A stretch of 64,000 nt of DNA from Proteles cristata cristata (GCA_017311185.1 JAESUZ010002393.1:1-64000), one strand, 5' to 3'. Positions 31,466-44,230 are shown, counted from the stretch's first letter. Numbers and translations: made by a program. The notes: a model not told the origin generated them from the letters alone.

Positions 31466-33550
31466 GTGCTGATGCCCTTCTGTCTGCTCTCTTCCTCAAG
31501 ACCACGGCACCGCGGTCAGGGGCATTTGGATGGGACAGAGTGAAAGCCGTCTCTAGGACAGGACTTGTCGCGGCCTCGACACGCTGTTGTGGCAACAGCC
31601 CCTGGAAGGGCGAGCCTGTCGGCCACAAGGCACCACTTTGAGGGACACTGGTGTCTTCCTGGACAGAGTGATCTCGTGCTTGATTATTTCCCTGCTGCTG
31701 CTCCAGGTAGAGACGTTCTCTTCCGTTTCGTAAACGTGTCTCCTCAGTGCCAGGCCTGTGCGCCTCAAGGTGGATCAGCCCACCGACCACACCCTTCCAT
31801 AAGAAGTGCCACTCTGACGCCATGTGGGTCGGGCGAAGCATGAGCCCCTGAGTCTTATGGACCGCGAAGATTATGGTCCAAACCCACAGCCTGTGGCACG
31901 CGACCTGGTCCACAGGAAGTGGCCGGTGGCTGTGTGAGCAATTATCCCGGCTGTGAAACGTCCGCGAGCCTTCAGGACAGCTGTGTTGGCAAGAGCTGCC
32001 TAACACGCGTGAAGTCACGGCCGGGAGAAAAGACACAGCCTGCATTTGGGGCCCTGAATGCCGCACAGAATACACACATTTTGGAGAACGGTCGAGGTTA
32101 AGTGCAATTTCTGCAGAGAGACGGGAGTTCTGTGGGCACTCCTCATTCCACGGCACATCTCAAACGTTCTCCGTCCTTTTCTATGGAGTGGAAGAAGCCC
32201 TGCGCGGGTTCTCCCTGGGGCCTCGGGTGCGCCGGGGGAGCAGAGCTGACTGAGGGCTCACGCGGCTTGGTGGGGCTTTGGCATGAAGGTCCTGCGTGAG
32301 CGGCCGTCCCCAGACCGGGCGGCCCACGGGCACTGGGCTCCCCGTGCATGGCAGCGCCCGGCTCGGGCTGCGTGACGCTGTACGCATGTCGCGGAGGAGA
32401 GTCAGCATCTCGTGGGGGGTGGCACTGGCCCCCGGGACCCCTTCCAGCGCTGGAGGTCGAGGGCTCTATGCCGCGGTTATTAATCTGGGCACCACGACTG
32501 CGAGGTTTGCTTGGTTTTATTTTTTCCAGTAGCATGAAGGCCGCTAGGAAGGGGCCGCACAGACACGCTCCATTCTGCCCGCTGGCTGGGGTGGACACCC
32601 CTGCTCTCTCGCTCACAAGGCAGGGGCGCCCCGGCCCTCTGCGGGTGTGGGCCCTTCCCGACTTGGCAGAGGGCCCTGCCAAGGCCAGTCCTTCTTCGCG
32701 TGAGGCCGGGGAGGGCTGACTGCCAGGTGGGGACACGGGACCACGAGGGACAGAAAACACCTGCAGTACCGGGGACTGGACGGGCCCTCAGAAACCACGG
32801 AATTAGCCTCTGGCGTCGCCGCTGGGGATCTGACAGCCCAGGCTTTGCGCGTTGCCACGCGGCTGCGGGCGGGCGGCTCGCCACCCGGGGCTAAGAGCCG
32901 CTTGTCCACCTGCCCGTCCTGGCGCCGGCCGGCACTGCCCTCCACCCCTGGCCTCCGGGACGGGAGCCCCGCTGCCAGGCCCGGGCATGGCGGGCGCCCG
33001 GCGCCACGGCACCTCCTCCCGGAGCCTCCCTGCTTCGCCCTGCGGCATGGGCACCGGGGAGGATGCCCGCTCCCCCGGCCCGCGCTCACACGGTTCTGAG
33101 CCTCACTGGGGTCACGACTGCGGGCAGAAACAGGCCAGCCAGGCCTTGAAAATGCATTACAGAGAATCAGCAAGGGAGAGAAACTAACGTGAACACTGTT
33201 TTTTACGCTCATAAGAGGAGAACGATAGATAAAGAAACATTTAAAATTCTTAGAATTCAAATGCTAATTCCATTTTTTCATATTTCACAAAATACAAGTG
33301 AAAGGGGGCTAAAAAAGTAGGGATCTTTAAAGCATTTGGTCTCTCAAAGGGAATTCTGCATACTCACGCTCTGAAAAAAGAAGATTGATAACAAAACATA
33401 TTAAAGGCCTCGTTTAAATCCTGAAATCAAGTAACCCGTAGCAAGCACCTCTAAACACGCTTAAATCTGCTTCACGGAACCCAGGGTATCGCTCGTGACC
33501 GATGTGTAAGATCTGACCTTCAGGAAAAGTTTTAATGGGACGAGACTCAC

Positions 33551-33628
33551 CTGCCAGAAGTCGGCCACGGTGGCAGGCAGCGGTCCCTGGGTGGCGATGT
33601 AGGCAGGGTTCCTGGGGTCGTGATCCAT
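33551..33628 (-). CDS. PTPRN2: PTPRN2 coding exon, substrate-loop side of the PTP domain
   Basis: The acceptor CTGTCTCTGCAG ends at 33629 and the donor GTGAGT starts at 33550. The 78 bases are 26 codons in phase 0 at both ends, beginning [20 protein letters not shown] and ending VADFWQ. [21 protein letters not shown] is a hallmark of the PTP family; this exon supplies it up to FWQ and the next exon continues MVWE. All residues match the mammalian PTPRN2 sequence as I remember it. The first methionine is internal, not a start codon. Confidence 0.99.
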
Positions 33629-34418
33629 CTGCAGAGACAGGATGACAGTGACCAAGCTTAGCGGACGCCCGTAAAAACCCGGGAAACACAGCCCTGGCCG
33701 TGGAGGAGGTGGCGGTGGACCGGCCCGCGCCCAGTGCTGCATCGACACGCGGTGTGTGCAGAGGCGAGAAAGGCGGGCGTGTCTTCCTTAGGCTCCCCCT
33801 CCCCCCCACCCCGTTCTGGCAGTGCTTGGGCTTTAGGCAGAGCCTTGTGACCCCATGACCAGAGCCGGGGTGACCACGTCGGGGTGCTTTCTGTACCCCT
33901 GACTTTGAGGTAATGGGAGCAGCTGGAGCCCAAGTGAAGACAGCAGATCAAAGAGGCCTGAGGCTGGTAAGTGAACAGGCCGGGCCCAGGCGGGGTGGTC
34001 AGAACACAGGCTGGGGGCCACCAGGGCAGTGTCCACGGATGCCGGTGGCCATGGATCAATCAGCCACGTGTCGGCCTGAGTGGCCTCCACCCTCGCTGTG
34101 TGCTAGTGTGAGCAGCGTGCATACCCACCATGGGCCCCGTGCAGGGTTCACAGCATGCCCTCTTCAAGAGCTGCAGGTGCGGGGCTGGGCGGGGTGTAGC
34201 CGGGCTGTGGGTGGTCAGGTGCCACGAGCCACCCTCTGGGGTCCGGGAAGAACTGATGAACAAATGCCGCCTGCCCCCCAGAGGGGTCAGTTCCTGTCAC
34301 AGGCGAGCGTATTTCTGTGACGTCGAGTCGCCAGGGATCTGCGAGCACTGCGTGCTGGCTGACCGGAGCCCGGCTCAGGGGCCTCAGTTGTAACATTTCA
34401 TTCAAAGACCGAGCTGGA

Positions 34419-34640
34419 GGGGCGCCTGGGTGGCTTAGTCGGTTGAGTGTCCGACTTTCGCTTGGGTCATGATCTCGCGGTTCGTGGGTTCGAGCCCCGC
34501 GTCGGGCTCTGTGCTGACTGCCAGCTCAGAGCCTGGAGCCTGTTCAGTCTGTGACTCCGTCTCTCTCTGACCCTCCCCTGCTCACGCTGTCTCTCTCTCT
34601 CCCTAGAAATAAATAAAACATTTGAAAAAACCAAAAAAAA
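34419..34640 (+). mobile_element. Felid tRNA-Lys SINE (insertion subfamily), 16-bp perfect target duplication
   Basis: Head GGGGCGCCTGGGTGGCTTAG, variant CCGACTTTCGCTTGGGTCAT, GGGTTCGAGCCCCGCGTCGG and insertion form GCTGACTGCCAGCTCAGAGC. CAAAGACCGAGCTGGA lies exactly at 34403-34418 and 34641-34656. An intact duplication of this length and a near-consensus body indicate a recent insertion. Confidence 0.99.
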
Positions 34641-37600
34641 CAAAGACCGAGCTGGAAAACGGAGGGGAAAGGACCCAGGGACCGAAGGCTGGACAAGCAA
34701 CCAGGCAGAGAGGCAGTGTGGGGGCTGGTGAGCGGAAGGCCCCCCCCGGGGCCACGCCTGGCCCCAGAGCACAAGGGCATTGGCGTCGCGTCCCCAAGGA
34801 CTGCTCTGCCCGCCAAGCGCCGTGGAAGGAACGGCGGAGACCTCCCGGAGGCGCGGCCGGGGCCTGGCGCTGGAACGTCACCTTCTGGTGTGCAGCGTCT
34901 CTGATGCTTTCCCATCTGGTGCTAGAGCTTACTCTTCTGACACCCGGGTTTGGTTACGAATTTAAAATGCTCCGTATTCAAAGTTACCAGGAATACGTTT
35001 CCCAATACAGTGAAAAAGGAGGAAGGTTCAAGCACACGTCGAGCGGTGGCAGCAGACGGGGGCACTGGCGTGCACGCCGGAGGAGGGTGGCTGCGGCATG
35101 AGAGCGCGAGCATCTTACAATTATGCGCGGTGGGAGAGGCGACGTGAGTCGTTCCCGCATAAGGGCAGTGGGATGCTGGCGGGGGGAGGGGGGGCAGGAA
35201 AGTGCTTTCTCTGCCTCCAATTTAGTGATTCCCAATTAAGGCCGGACCTCGTCTTCAAAGGCGCCACAACACACACAATACAGGTAAAATTACGTGAATC
35301 TCGCTGAAAGCCCCAATTAAAATGTTTCAGTCGAAAAGCTTAGCAGAAATAAGGAGTTTTGATTTTTCAAAATATGCACTTGTTGGGGGTGACAGCTATT
35401 TACAAAAACCCCAGATCTTCCCAGGAGACAATTCTGCATAGAAAGTAAAACCCCACCTCCTTTTCAAAGGCGCTTTTCTGACCAAAGCAATTTAGAGAGC
35501 ATCACATTTAAAAATCGTTACTATGCTCAAACTAGCACACGTAGCTGCTTTCAAACTGAGCAATGTGCAATTAAAAGTAAAAACCTGAGCACCACCCTAC
35601 TGCGGTAGGTCTCCGTGGCCCACCCCCACCACTCAGGCGTCCGGACAAGGGAGGACGTGGCTCGGGCCTTGGTGGCGGTCACGTGGCCACCTCTTGGGAG
35701 GCAGTAAGTAGCATAATGACCCCAGAGCGGCACAATGTGTCATCAGCGCAATGGTGATTCACAGACAATTGCAGTGACTTCCTTCCGAGCACATTCTGTT
35801 GGACAGAAGATAATTTCGGGCAGAAGCACGTCGTGCGCCTTGTGCGTGTGGCACATATAAGGCGACAGAGAGCCTGCTGGTCGCGGGGGCGGGGGGTCTT
35901 TAGCTGAAGCCAATATTTCACTAAATGAACAGAAGCTTTGTATTTAGGATTTCCAAAGCAGGATGAGTATAATGAGAGGCACTCAAGTACGATTCTACTA
36001 ACACTGCCTCCTCCATCAGGAACTCTGGCCCACGACCCCAGCACGTGGACGTGGACATAGGCTGTGTCTTCCGCCACCGCTCCCAGTGCATGTGACGCGG
36101 CGTCTGCTGCTCCCTGTGGTCTGTGCTGCGTCTGCTCCCCATCGTCTCATCACCTTCCTTTCCTTCGCAGGGTCCCATTTATGGGCGCGTCTCGATGTGC
36201 ACAGACACGGGCTCCAGGACCGAGGACAGTCAGCTCCTGTCCCCTGGCCTCCGTCCGGGTGCCTGGGAGATGGCGGTGGAGGAGGAGGGCCTTCTGCATG
36301 CGTGGTCTCCATGTGGCCGCTGGCTCTGGGATCTGATGTGCGTGCCTGCGTGGGTGTCCTGGCGGCCACCCTGACGCTCTCAGTGAGAGCCTCTGCGTGC
36401 AAGCACCCTGCCCCGGGTGGCCTTCTCCTTCGTGGACTGCCCAAGGCAGATGGCTCCAGACAGTCAAACGTGACTTAATGCTGAGTGACTGCATGCCAAG
36501 CGAGGGCCACAGGGTGCCAGGTCCCAGGTATAATTAACAGCACAATTTTGCTTTTACTGTTTGTTTTTTTCCCCCAGAAAAAGGAAAACAGTTTAGTTGT
36601 GTTGTATCCCTTATCCACGTGGCTGTTTCTTATCGAGACACCAAACGTGGCAGGGAACCGGAGAGGAGGATCACGACGAATTCCTAAACGCATGGGTACA
36701 GCGTACCACAAAGCACACCGAGCCACCAGCCAGAAGCTGGGGAATGGCAGTTATTAACTAGGTGCGAGTTGTCTGCCAAACTCTAATGTGAATTAAAAAC
36801 AGCAGTAATTTCTCCAGCAGTGCAAATAAAACAGATTTTTAAACTCAAGAGTTCAGTGTGTCAAGACCAGTTGCCCAGGCCCTGAAGCCTTCAAGAGCAC
36901 GGGGTGGGGGGTGGGGAGAGCCAGCCCAGCTCCTGCCCGACCGGGCCTCGCCTTAACCCTGCCCGTGACCCGGGAGGGGTGCGGGGCCGTGCCTCTACTC
37001 TGAAATCTCAGAGGGCACGCACGCATGTTTTCCTTCGGGATGCCTATCCGTCTTCCCCTTCATCTGTTCCAGCATCTGCAGCAAATTTCACAGGACGTTT
37101 TCTTAAAAACAAATGAATATCAAACCCGAGTTTTTGAGCCACTTTTCCTGACACTATGTCTTCATGTGAGGATTTCCCGAGAAGCTGTAGCTTCAGAAAT
37201 CAACGTGACAAAGACTGACTCAGGAGCTGAAGTTATTTTCAGATTTTATCCGTATGAGTTGATATTTAAGTCAATTACAGGATATAATATGCACACGTGG
37301 ATGTTTGCTTGTGAATATCTTCCGAGAACCAGAGAGGTGGCTCCCACATTTGGCCACTTGCTTACGCTATTCAGGACGTCTGACCAGGCACACCTTCCCG
37401 AGGCGTCCATGTGTGCCTACGTTAGCTAAACACATCCTGAATTAAAGCTTTGAACGGTTTTTTCTCCCTCAATAAGGAGTGGAATGAAGAGTAAGCTTAT
37501 TTTCAAGTCTGGGGAACTGCAGAGCCGTTCCTGCGGAGAAGTCTGCACGCTGCTCCGACGGGGCTGGAGGGGCTCCTGGCCGCGCCGCGTGGGGAAACAG

Positions 37601-38694
37601 GGTTCTGTGCCTTCCAGACTCGGATCTCGAGGCAAAGACCACACGTTCTTTACCAGCCGAGGGCTTCCCTAAAATTTACTGAGGCCTAAGTACGCACGTG
37701 ACAGATGCAGTTCTGATGGTTTTACTCTACGCAGCCAGGGTCTTCCTGGGCTTGAATCCTTAGCTTTTCGTTCAGCTGCCACCGGGAAGCTCACGACCGC
37801 TGTCCTCCAGCTATCTCGGAAAGAAGAGGCCCGCGCTTCATTCTTACACCCCGAATTAAAAAAAAGAATTGTGGCAGGAAATAAAGGGAAACATGAAAGA
37901 GACCTTAAATCCCTCTCTCTCTGGGCATCGCTTTCTGACCCAGGCCCCCGCCCGGTAGGCAGGGCCTGGGAAGGCTGGGACTCAGGCGGTGCAGGAGGCA
38001 GGCCCCTCCCCCCACGAGCCCCCGCCCCCGTGAGCCCCCCGAGTGCCCCCTGTGAGCGCCCCCGCCCCCCAGCACCGCCTCAGCGCTGCTGCACGGTCTC
38101 CAGGAGCCATGGGCTCCTGCACCGACTTCCCACTTCAGCCTCAGTACGCACACGGGAAGCTGGGACCCGTAAAAGTGGGGGAGCTGGGCAGGCCCGAACT
38201 CTGGACTCTCATCGATTAGATGTGAAAATAACTGTGCTATTTCTTTTCCTGGCCCCGGGACATGGTTCCTGCCCTGGACAAGGAGCCCTTCAGGAGGACA
38301 CGGCTCTCCAGGCGGATCTGAGCTGCTGTGACCGCGGGTCCCGGGGCACCACGTCCAAGCACTCACAGCCCCCACCTCACCAGCAACGGCGCTGTCTACA
38401 CAGCAAGAGCCTGTAAATCGGCGAGGCTTTGGCTTGAATCCGAAGTGACAACAAAGGACTAAGCACCGCACAGGGCATTTACCGAGAGGGGCTGGATGGC
38501 TCCCAGTGAGGACGATGGAGACACAGGGAACCCACCCTGAGGCCCACCTGTGCTGGAAGTAACCAGCTCCGGCCTAAAAATAACTGCAGGAGCCGAGGTC
38601 TGGGCTCCAGGGTGTACACAGACCAGCGGACCAGCTCTTAAGCCACTTTCTCGTGGCGAGCACGTCACGCACTGCCCTTGCTCTGCGCCCAGAG

Positions 38695-39505
38695 GGCCGC
38701 AGATGGGGACCGGGGGCGTGCCGGGCGCCGAGAGGGCCGCGGATGGGGGCCGGGGGCGTGCCGGGCGCCGAGAGGGCCGCGGATGGGGGCCGGGCGCGCG
38801 GCGCCGAGGGGGCCCGCGGATGGGGGCCGGGCGTGCCGGGCGAGAGGGCCGGATGAGGCGCGGATGGGGGCCGGGCGTGCCGGGCGCCGAGAGGGCCGCG
38901 GATGGGGCCGGGGCGAGAGGGCCGCGGATGGGGCCGGGGCGGCCGGGCGCCGAGAGGGCCGCGGATGGGGGCCGGGCGGCGCGGGCGCCGAGAGCCGCGG
39001 ATGGGGGCCGGGCGAGCCGGGCGCCGAGAGGGCCGCGGATGGGGGCCGGGGCGTGCGGGCGCCCGAGAGGGCCGCGGATGGGGGCCGGGGCGTGGGGGCC
39101 GGGGGCGCTGGGCGCCGAGAGGGCCGCGGATGGGGGCCGGGGGCGTGCCGGGCGCCGAGAGGGCGCGGATGGGGGCCGGGCGTGCCGGGCGCCGAGAGGG
39201 CCGCGGATGGGGGGGGCGGGGCAGAGGGCCGCGGATGGGGGCCAGGGCGTGCCGGGCGCCGAGAGGGCCGCGGATGGGGGCCGGGCGTGCCGGGCGCCGA
39301 GAGGGCCGCGGATGCGGATGGGGGCCGGGCGTGCAGCGCCGAGAGGGCCGCGGATGGGGGCCGGGGCGTGCCGGGCGCCGAGAGGGCCGCGGATGGGGGC
39401 CGGGGGCGTGCCGGGCGCCGAGAGGGCCGCGGATGGGGGCCGGGGGCGAGCCGGGCGCCGAGAGGGCCGCGGATGGGGACCGGGGGCGTGCCGGGCGCCG
39501 AAAGG
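38695..39505. repeat. 40-bp CpG-dense minisatellite
   Basis: The unit is GAGAGGGCCGCGGATGGGGG plus CCGGGGGCGTGCCGGGCGCC (40 bp), repeated about twenty times with deletions of 1-15 bases. The outermost units at both ends are the most regular, and truncated units cluster in the middle. It contains SacII (CCGCGG) sites in nearly every unit and is extremely CpG-rich. All six frames stay largely open (up to 423 codons), so none is credible as a gene. Confidence 0.97.
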
Positions 39506-40536
39506 ACTCCAGCGACAGGCTTCCCGCATTAGTGGAACCAGCAGCCGTGAGAACTGCCATCTGCAGCTGCAGCCTGACTCAAAGGGCGGGTGTTCTCATG
39601 TGAAGCCTGCTTCTGGCAGAGGGGGGGCTGTCAGGGCGAATCCAGGGGACCCGAGATCTCGCCGAGCCAGGCGCGTGTCACCAGTGTGGCCCCTGAGCTG
39701 GAGCCACGCGCTGTGTCTGCCTGAACACACATCTGAGACGTCGGTGCGACGTCCTGAGGCCCCCCCATGGCCCACGTTGACATGCGTGGTTCACAGGGAC
39801 CACACGCTGCCTCCGCCGTGAGTCCCCACCGGCGCCCAAACTCTGCCACCAACCACAGGCTCCAACACACCTTCTTGTGGACCCTTGTTTCACTTTCTTC
39901 CCACATGGAGTCGCTCCAGCTTGGTTTTGAAAAGTCAGGCTGAGCATCGCTTAGTCTGGTCTCTGAGAGGGGACACGTCACCCCCCACCCCGGCTCCCAC
40001 AGCATTCGTGCCGGGAGAGGCGCACGCCAGGGGTGCCAGCCAGTCTCCCCAGGCTGGAGAGCCTGGCGGTCGGGGGTCCCCCAGGGGGTGGTAGTTCTCA
40101 GGGGCAGAGCGCGGCCCTGGGGGGCACAGCCTTCGGGGAAGGGCCGCCCTGGAAACACCCATGGAGACCAGCCCGCGCGCACCTGCCCCGCGCCCCCCGT
40201 CAAGTTTAACGGGCAGGTTTGGACCTCGTGTTCTCCATCCTCCTGAGCCAACGGGAACGAGTGGGTCTAGAAAAGGTGCACAGCCAACTGTGTTTTCCTA
40301 AAACTCACACACTTCTGGTCAAGAACCCAGCGGGCCGCTGCGGCTGGGGCCCTCACACCAGTGGACCCCGACTGCCCTTCCCCGGGGGGACCCAGCCCGG
40401 GCCGCCTGGTGAACCCTGATGACCCGGCTGACACCAGTCACTTGGTGGAGACCAGCTACCTAGTCGGTTCGCGCCCGGCTGAGGCCACGTGGGCTCGCGC
40501 CCCGGCGTGGTGGGCCTTGTGCCCGGAGGTACTCAC

Positions 40537-40610
40537 GATGGGGCTGGCGTTGATGTAGTCCGACTTGCTGTGGCTGTTCTCCGGCTTCAGCAGGAGCCTG
40601 CAGTGATCGT
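40537..40610 (-). CDS. PTPRN2: PTPRN2 coding exon, YINASPI segment
   Basis: The acceptor TTGTCCACAG ends at 40611 and the donor GTGAGT starts at 40536. The 74 bases complete a tyrosine codon (T from the upstream exon plus AC) and encode DHCRLLLKPENSHSKSDYIN and ASPI, ending in phase 0. DHxRxxL and SDYINAS are classic PTP-family motifs that shape the phosphotyrosine pocket. Against human PTPRN2 from memory there are a few changes (C for S, L for V, P for A, K for H). The reading frame and splice sites are intact. Confidence 0.98.
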
Positions 40611-40889
40611 CTGTGGACAACCCCAGAGGCAGGGAGTTAGGAGCGTCTGTGAGGGGCTGCGCGAGGGGATCGCGGCCACCCAGGGCCCATCCAGGTGACG
40701 TCCCCTCCCGGGGCCCCACTCAGGCCACTTGCGGTCACTTCCCTCTCCGGGAGAAGAAGGGGGTGTGTGGACCACTGATACTAGCATTCACGGAGTACGA
40801 GGTATTTTTGTGTTTTTCTTACGTAGAGTTCAAATACCAGGATGAGTGTTCCTTTGTAAGACTGCAGTTAAGGTTTCCTTTTGTTTATT

Positions 40890-41104
40890 TTATTATCATT
40901 ATTTTTAAATTTCTAAAAAGTTTACTTTGAGAGAGAAAGAGACAGTTTAAGCAGGGGAGGGGCAGAGAGAGAGGGAGAGAGAATCCCAAGCAGGGTCTGT
41001 GCTGCCAGCCCAGAGCCTGACACGGGGCTCGAACCCACGAAGCTGCAAGACTGTGACCTGAGCTGAAGTCAGACGCTCAACGGACTGAGCCCCCCAGGCA
41101 CCCC
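40890..41104 (-). mobile_element. Older felid tRNA-Lys SINE, minus strand
   Basis: On minus, the head GGGTGCCTGGGGGGCTCAG is followed by a TTCGTGGGTTCGAGCCCCGT block, a CAGGCTCTGGGCTGGCAGCA block (diverged) and a CT-rich tract. The low-coordinate side is T-rich on plus, as expected for its tail. Flanks GGTTTCCTTTT and GGTTTCCCTTT may be a decayed target duplication. Confidence 0.92.
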
Positions 41105-41450
41105 CACGGGTTTCCCTTTAAGTAGCAGACGTCTGTGGCAGCAGACAGGAAACACACATTGACGTGAACATTAAGATGTTAGGCAACTGCTCTGTATATA
41201 AACTTCTGTGATCTGGGGACGGTTAGACCCTGGGGTGACAGGAATTTAGTTTCGAAGGGAAGGTGGGAGAAAAGAAAACCATTACAGAAGGAACAGAGGC
41301 ATGTGCAAGCGGAGGCCCCCCGATGGCCGCCCCCGCCCCCCCCCCGTGTGCCATAAACGTGCACACGATCCGACTGATTCTGCAACCAGACATATTAGTG
41401 GGGATTCAGGACATGTGATTGTCAAAGCTTAGTGTTTCATACATGAATTA

Positions 41451-41660
41451 TTCTTTTTTTTTTTAAAGTTTACTTATTTATTTTTTAGAGAGAGAGCACG
41501 AGAGGGGGAGGAAGAGACAGACAGGGAGAGAGAACCCCAAGCAGGCCCATGCTGCCCGTGCAGAGACCGACGTGGGGCTCGATCCCCTGGACCGTGAGAT
41601 CACGGCCTGAGCGCAAATCAAGAGTTGGACGCTTAACCGGCTGAGCCCCCCAGGCGCCCC
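41451..41660 (-). mobile_element. Older felid tRNA-Lys SINE, minus strand
   Basis: On minus: GGGGCGCCTGGGGGGCTCAG, TTAAGCGTCCAACTCTTGAT, ATCGAGCCCCACGTCGGTCT and a CT-rich tract. Flanking ATGAATTATTCTT and GTGAATGATTCTT probably represent a mutated target duplication. Confidence 0.92.
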
Positions 41661-42637
41661 TGACACGTGAATGATTCTTAATTCTGGTTCTGGATTAACC
41701 ACCGTGCGGTGTGCGGTGACATCCCTCTGCCTGTTTCCAGGAACTTTCAAAGCTGTTCCTTGGCGGGGTGCGAGGAGGCGCACAGGGAGCAGTGGCGGGG
41801 GGCGGCCTCAGGGGAGGGACGCCCGCGAGGGTCCCTCCTTCCCACCACCTTCCCCGCCTCACGGCTCACCTCCGCCGTCTCTGCTCCAGCGACCCGCCTT
41901 CTGCCATCATGCACACCTACTTCTTTTCTTCTGGGAAAAGGTAGACAACCCGGCCGGGGCCTTCGAGGCCAGGGACGCGGTGGGTGGTGAGTGCCTCACT
42001 GTGGTCCTGCGCTTCAGCCGCGGCTCCCAATTCCAGGCTCCCAACCTTGAAAGCAGCTTGGGCGGGGGGTCAGGAAAGCCTGGGGACGCTGCTTTGGTCT
42101 CATTTCTCCAGGAGATTTTACTTAATTTCTTTTATCGGCAGCTGTGGGGCCTGGGAACGTCGGTGAGTCTCCCGGACTCCCATCGGTCCCACTGAGATAT
42201 CGATGCTGGCTTTTGTCCAGCAGAGATAAGACGGATGAGAAGCCTCTGGAAACGAGGAAGAGCACTTCGTTGCATGGCACGCTTACATAGGTCCGTGGCA
42301 TTGCGCCCAAAGGGTGTGGAAATGCTCCGAAGGCACTTGTGATAGTAGCCGCTGAGGCGTCCCCCTGAGTCGTGAATAACGATACAGAAATCCCATGAGC
42401 TCAGTGGTTTTGGGTTCCTGAACAAATTTATTCTTGAGAGAGTGAACACTGACAGTGGCAGGATATTGAAATAAAAATGACCAGAAAATCTGGTCAACCT
42501 GCCATCCTAACGCTCGGCAAACGTGACTGCGCCGGGGAAGCTTGGTGCATCTGACTCCATGTTGCTCCCATTGCCTTTGTGGCCATGGCCCGTGGCTGGG
42601 AGACCTGTGCGCAGCCCCGCACGTGAGGGCGCTAGTT

Positions 42638-43013
42638 GTTGAAGGAATGATGCTCACAGCTGAGACTCGTACAAACCGCCCGGCCAGGAACCCTGTTCCC
42701 CTGAGCAGATACTGAAGTATGTACTATCTGCAAAGATCAAGTGACCAAGGACAAAGGAGCTTCACAGTCCCTCTCGGACCCCTTCTGGCTCTTGGATGTC
42801 TGCAGTGATAGTCACCTTTGGACCCCACCCCTCCCGTCTCCCCTTCTCTCAACACCAAGGAAGCCTGCATTTGTGTGGAGACAAGGTGGTTCTTCGGTCC
42901 GCCATCTTGGTCTGCTGGCTTCCCGGGAAACGTCGCTTTCCTTCCCCCAATACCTTGCCTCTTGACTTACTGGCCTGTCATACAGCAAGTGGAATGAGCT
43001 CAGACTTGGCTAC
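42638..43013 (+). mobile_element. Possible solitary class I endogenous retroviral LTR
   Basis: The stretch starts TGTTGAAGGAATGATGCTCA and ends near TTGGCTACA. Inside are CCGCCATCTTGGTCTGCTGG and a U5-like CCTTGCCTCTTGACTTACTG GCCTGTCA block, which recall gammaretrovirus-type LTRs of mammals. No primer-binding site, coding region or second copy is seen, and the flanking duplication is not clear. The boundaries are guesses. Confidence 0.4.
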
Positions 43014-43809
43014 ACTACCCCCAAACGGAGTTCAAAAAGCCCCGTTTCACAGTGGGGCGCTTCATGGAGGCATCAACTGGAGACCGTGATGTCTCTCTCA
43101 GAAGTGGACACCTTTTCTGAAGGCTGTATCTGGTCGGTTGTTGCAGCTTATGTACCATTCTGGAATAAAAAAGCAGAGCTTCTAGCTGCTTCCAGAGGGT
43201 TCCAGAGGGCTTCCCAGGAGCCCTGCTCTCATAGAATTATTTTCAACACAGCCAAATTCAGACACTGTTGATGGTGGCAGTGAGGACCCCTCCTGTCTGA
43301 GAACCTTTCACAAAGAGCAGCGTCACTGGCGAAAGGGAAGGGAGGGGTTTAGGGAGAAAGAACCGGACCCTCTGTCTCTGGCTTCAGGCAGTGTGCTGTG
43401 AAGGTGCCAAACATCGCCTGGCTGGACAGGCACGGGCCTGAGGGCTGCTGGGTGCCCTTCACCTCCAAGGGGTCGGCACCGCCCTGCCCCCGAGCAAGCA
43501 GCGCAGGGAGTGTCCACCAGCTGGATTTTCCAGTCAGAAAATGAAGAAGATGTTTGTGGGTGTGGGAGTCTCGGAGGAATAAAAATGCAGCCTGGGAGCC
43601 GGGTGCTCTGAGGGCTAAGGGGACAGACGGCTTGGAGCACCTGAGCCCAAGCCCGGCTGTGGGGACAGCCTCTGCTGTCAAGCTCTCCGCCAAGCGCTGT
43701 TTCAGCCGTGTCGTTTCCTGCAGGCTGCCCTTTACAGGCGCCATCGACGCCGGGACAAGGGCCTCCGAGTCGTGATAACCTCCCACAACGTAACTGACTT
43801 TGCGGCGAC

Positions 43810-43851
43810 ATGGTGATTTCAGAGTGAACAATGGTGATTTCAGAGTGAACA
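43810..43851. repeat. Perfect 21-bp tandem duplication
   Basis: ATGGTGATTTCAGAGTGAAC plus A occurs twice in direct succession (43810-43830, 43831-43851) with no difference. Confidence 0.97.
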
Positions 43852-44230
43852 CTGAATTGGTTCTGTTTTTAATACTAGGTCGTCTGAGCCTCCACGTGAC
43901 ACAGCTGGGGGCACCCTGCAGGGGTCAGCCGGCCAGGGTGCCGTGGGGGCGGGGTCACGAAGTGGGGACGGCCCAGGGGGTATTTTGATTGGTTGGGTGA
44001 ATGCCAACAATTTTGTGGTTCACTTTTCCTGTTCATCTTTTAAAAAGAGCTCTAATGGGAGATGATGAGCTGATGTCAAGTTGAGAACGGCTGCCTCTAT
44101 CCTTTGGAAGGCCAAGGGCTGGCAGATTACAGAGTCAATCAAGGTCAACCAGCGAGTTGGAGGTGAGGCCGGGGCGGGGCTCAGGAGCACACCCCCTCTC
44201 CCTGGCCTAGGCTCGAAGATGGGGTACGGT

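Larger units (their letters stand above)
21149..33550 (-). other. PTPRN2: PTPRN2 intron (12.4 kb) with SINE cluster and minisatellites
   Basis: Donor GTGAGT below 33551, acceptor CTGCAG above 21148. It holds five SINEs, an MLT1-like LTR, a second Tigger-like element and two large minisatellites, all listed separately. About 23350-23700 and 33130-33420 are AT-richer and repeat-free. About 31470-33100 is GC-rich with long minus-strand frames that carry no recognisable domain. Confidence 0.85.
33629..40536 (-). other. PTPRN2: PTPRN2 intron (6.9 kb)
   Basis: Donor GTGAGT below 40537, acceptor CTGCAG above 33628. It contains one young SINE and the 40-bp GC-rich minisatellite. The stretches 34900-35600 and 36480-37450 are AT-richer and lack recognisable repeats. 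Their frames are short and unrelated to known families. I see no RNA gene in it. Confidence 0.88.

Noticed and set aside
31302..32156. 284-codon minus-strand frame
   Set aside because: GC-rich intron sequence, no recognisable domain, and it runs through an LTR-like remnant. No splice or promoter evidence.
38459..39821. Frames up to 423 codons on plus and 356 on minus
   Set aside because: They follow the 40-bp CpG-dense repeat and are open in nearly all frames.
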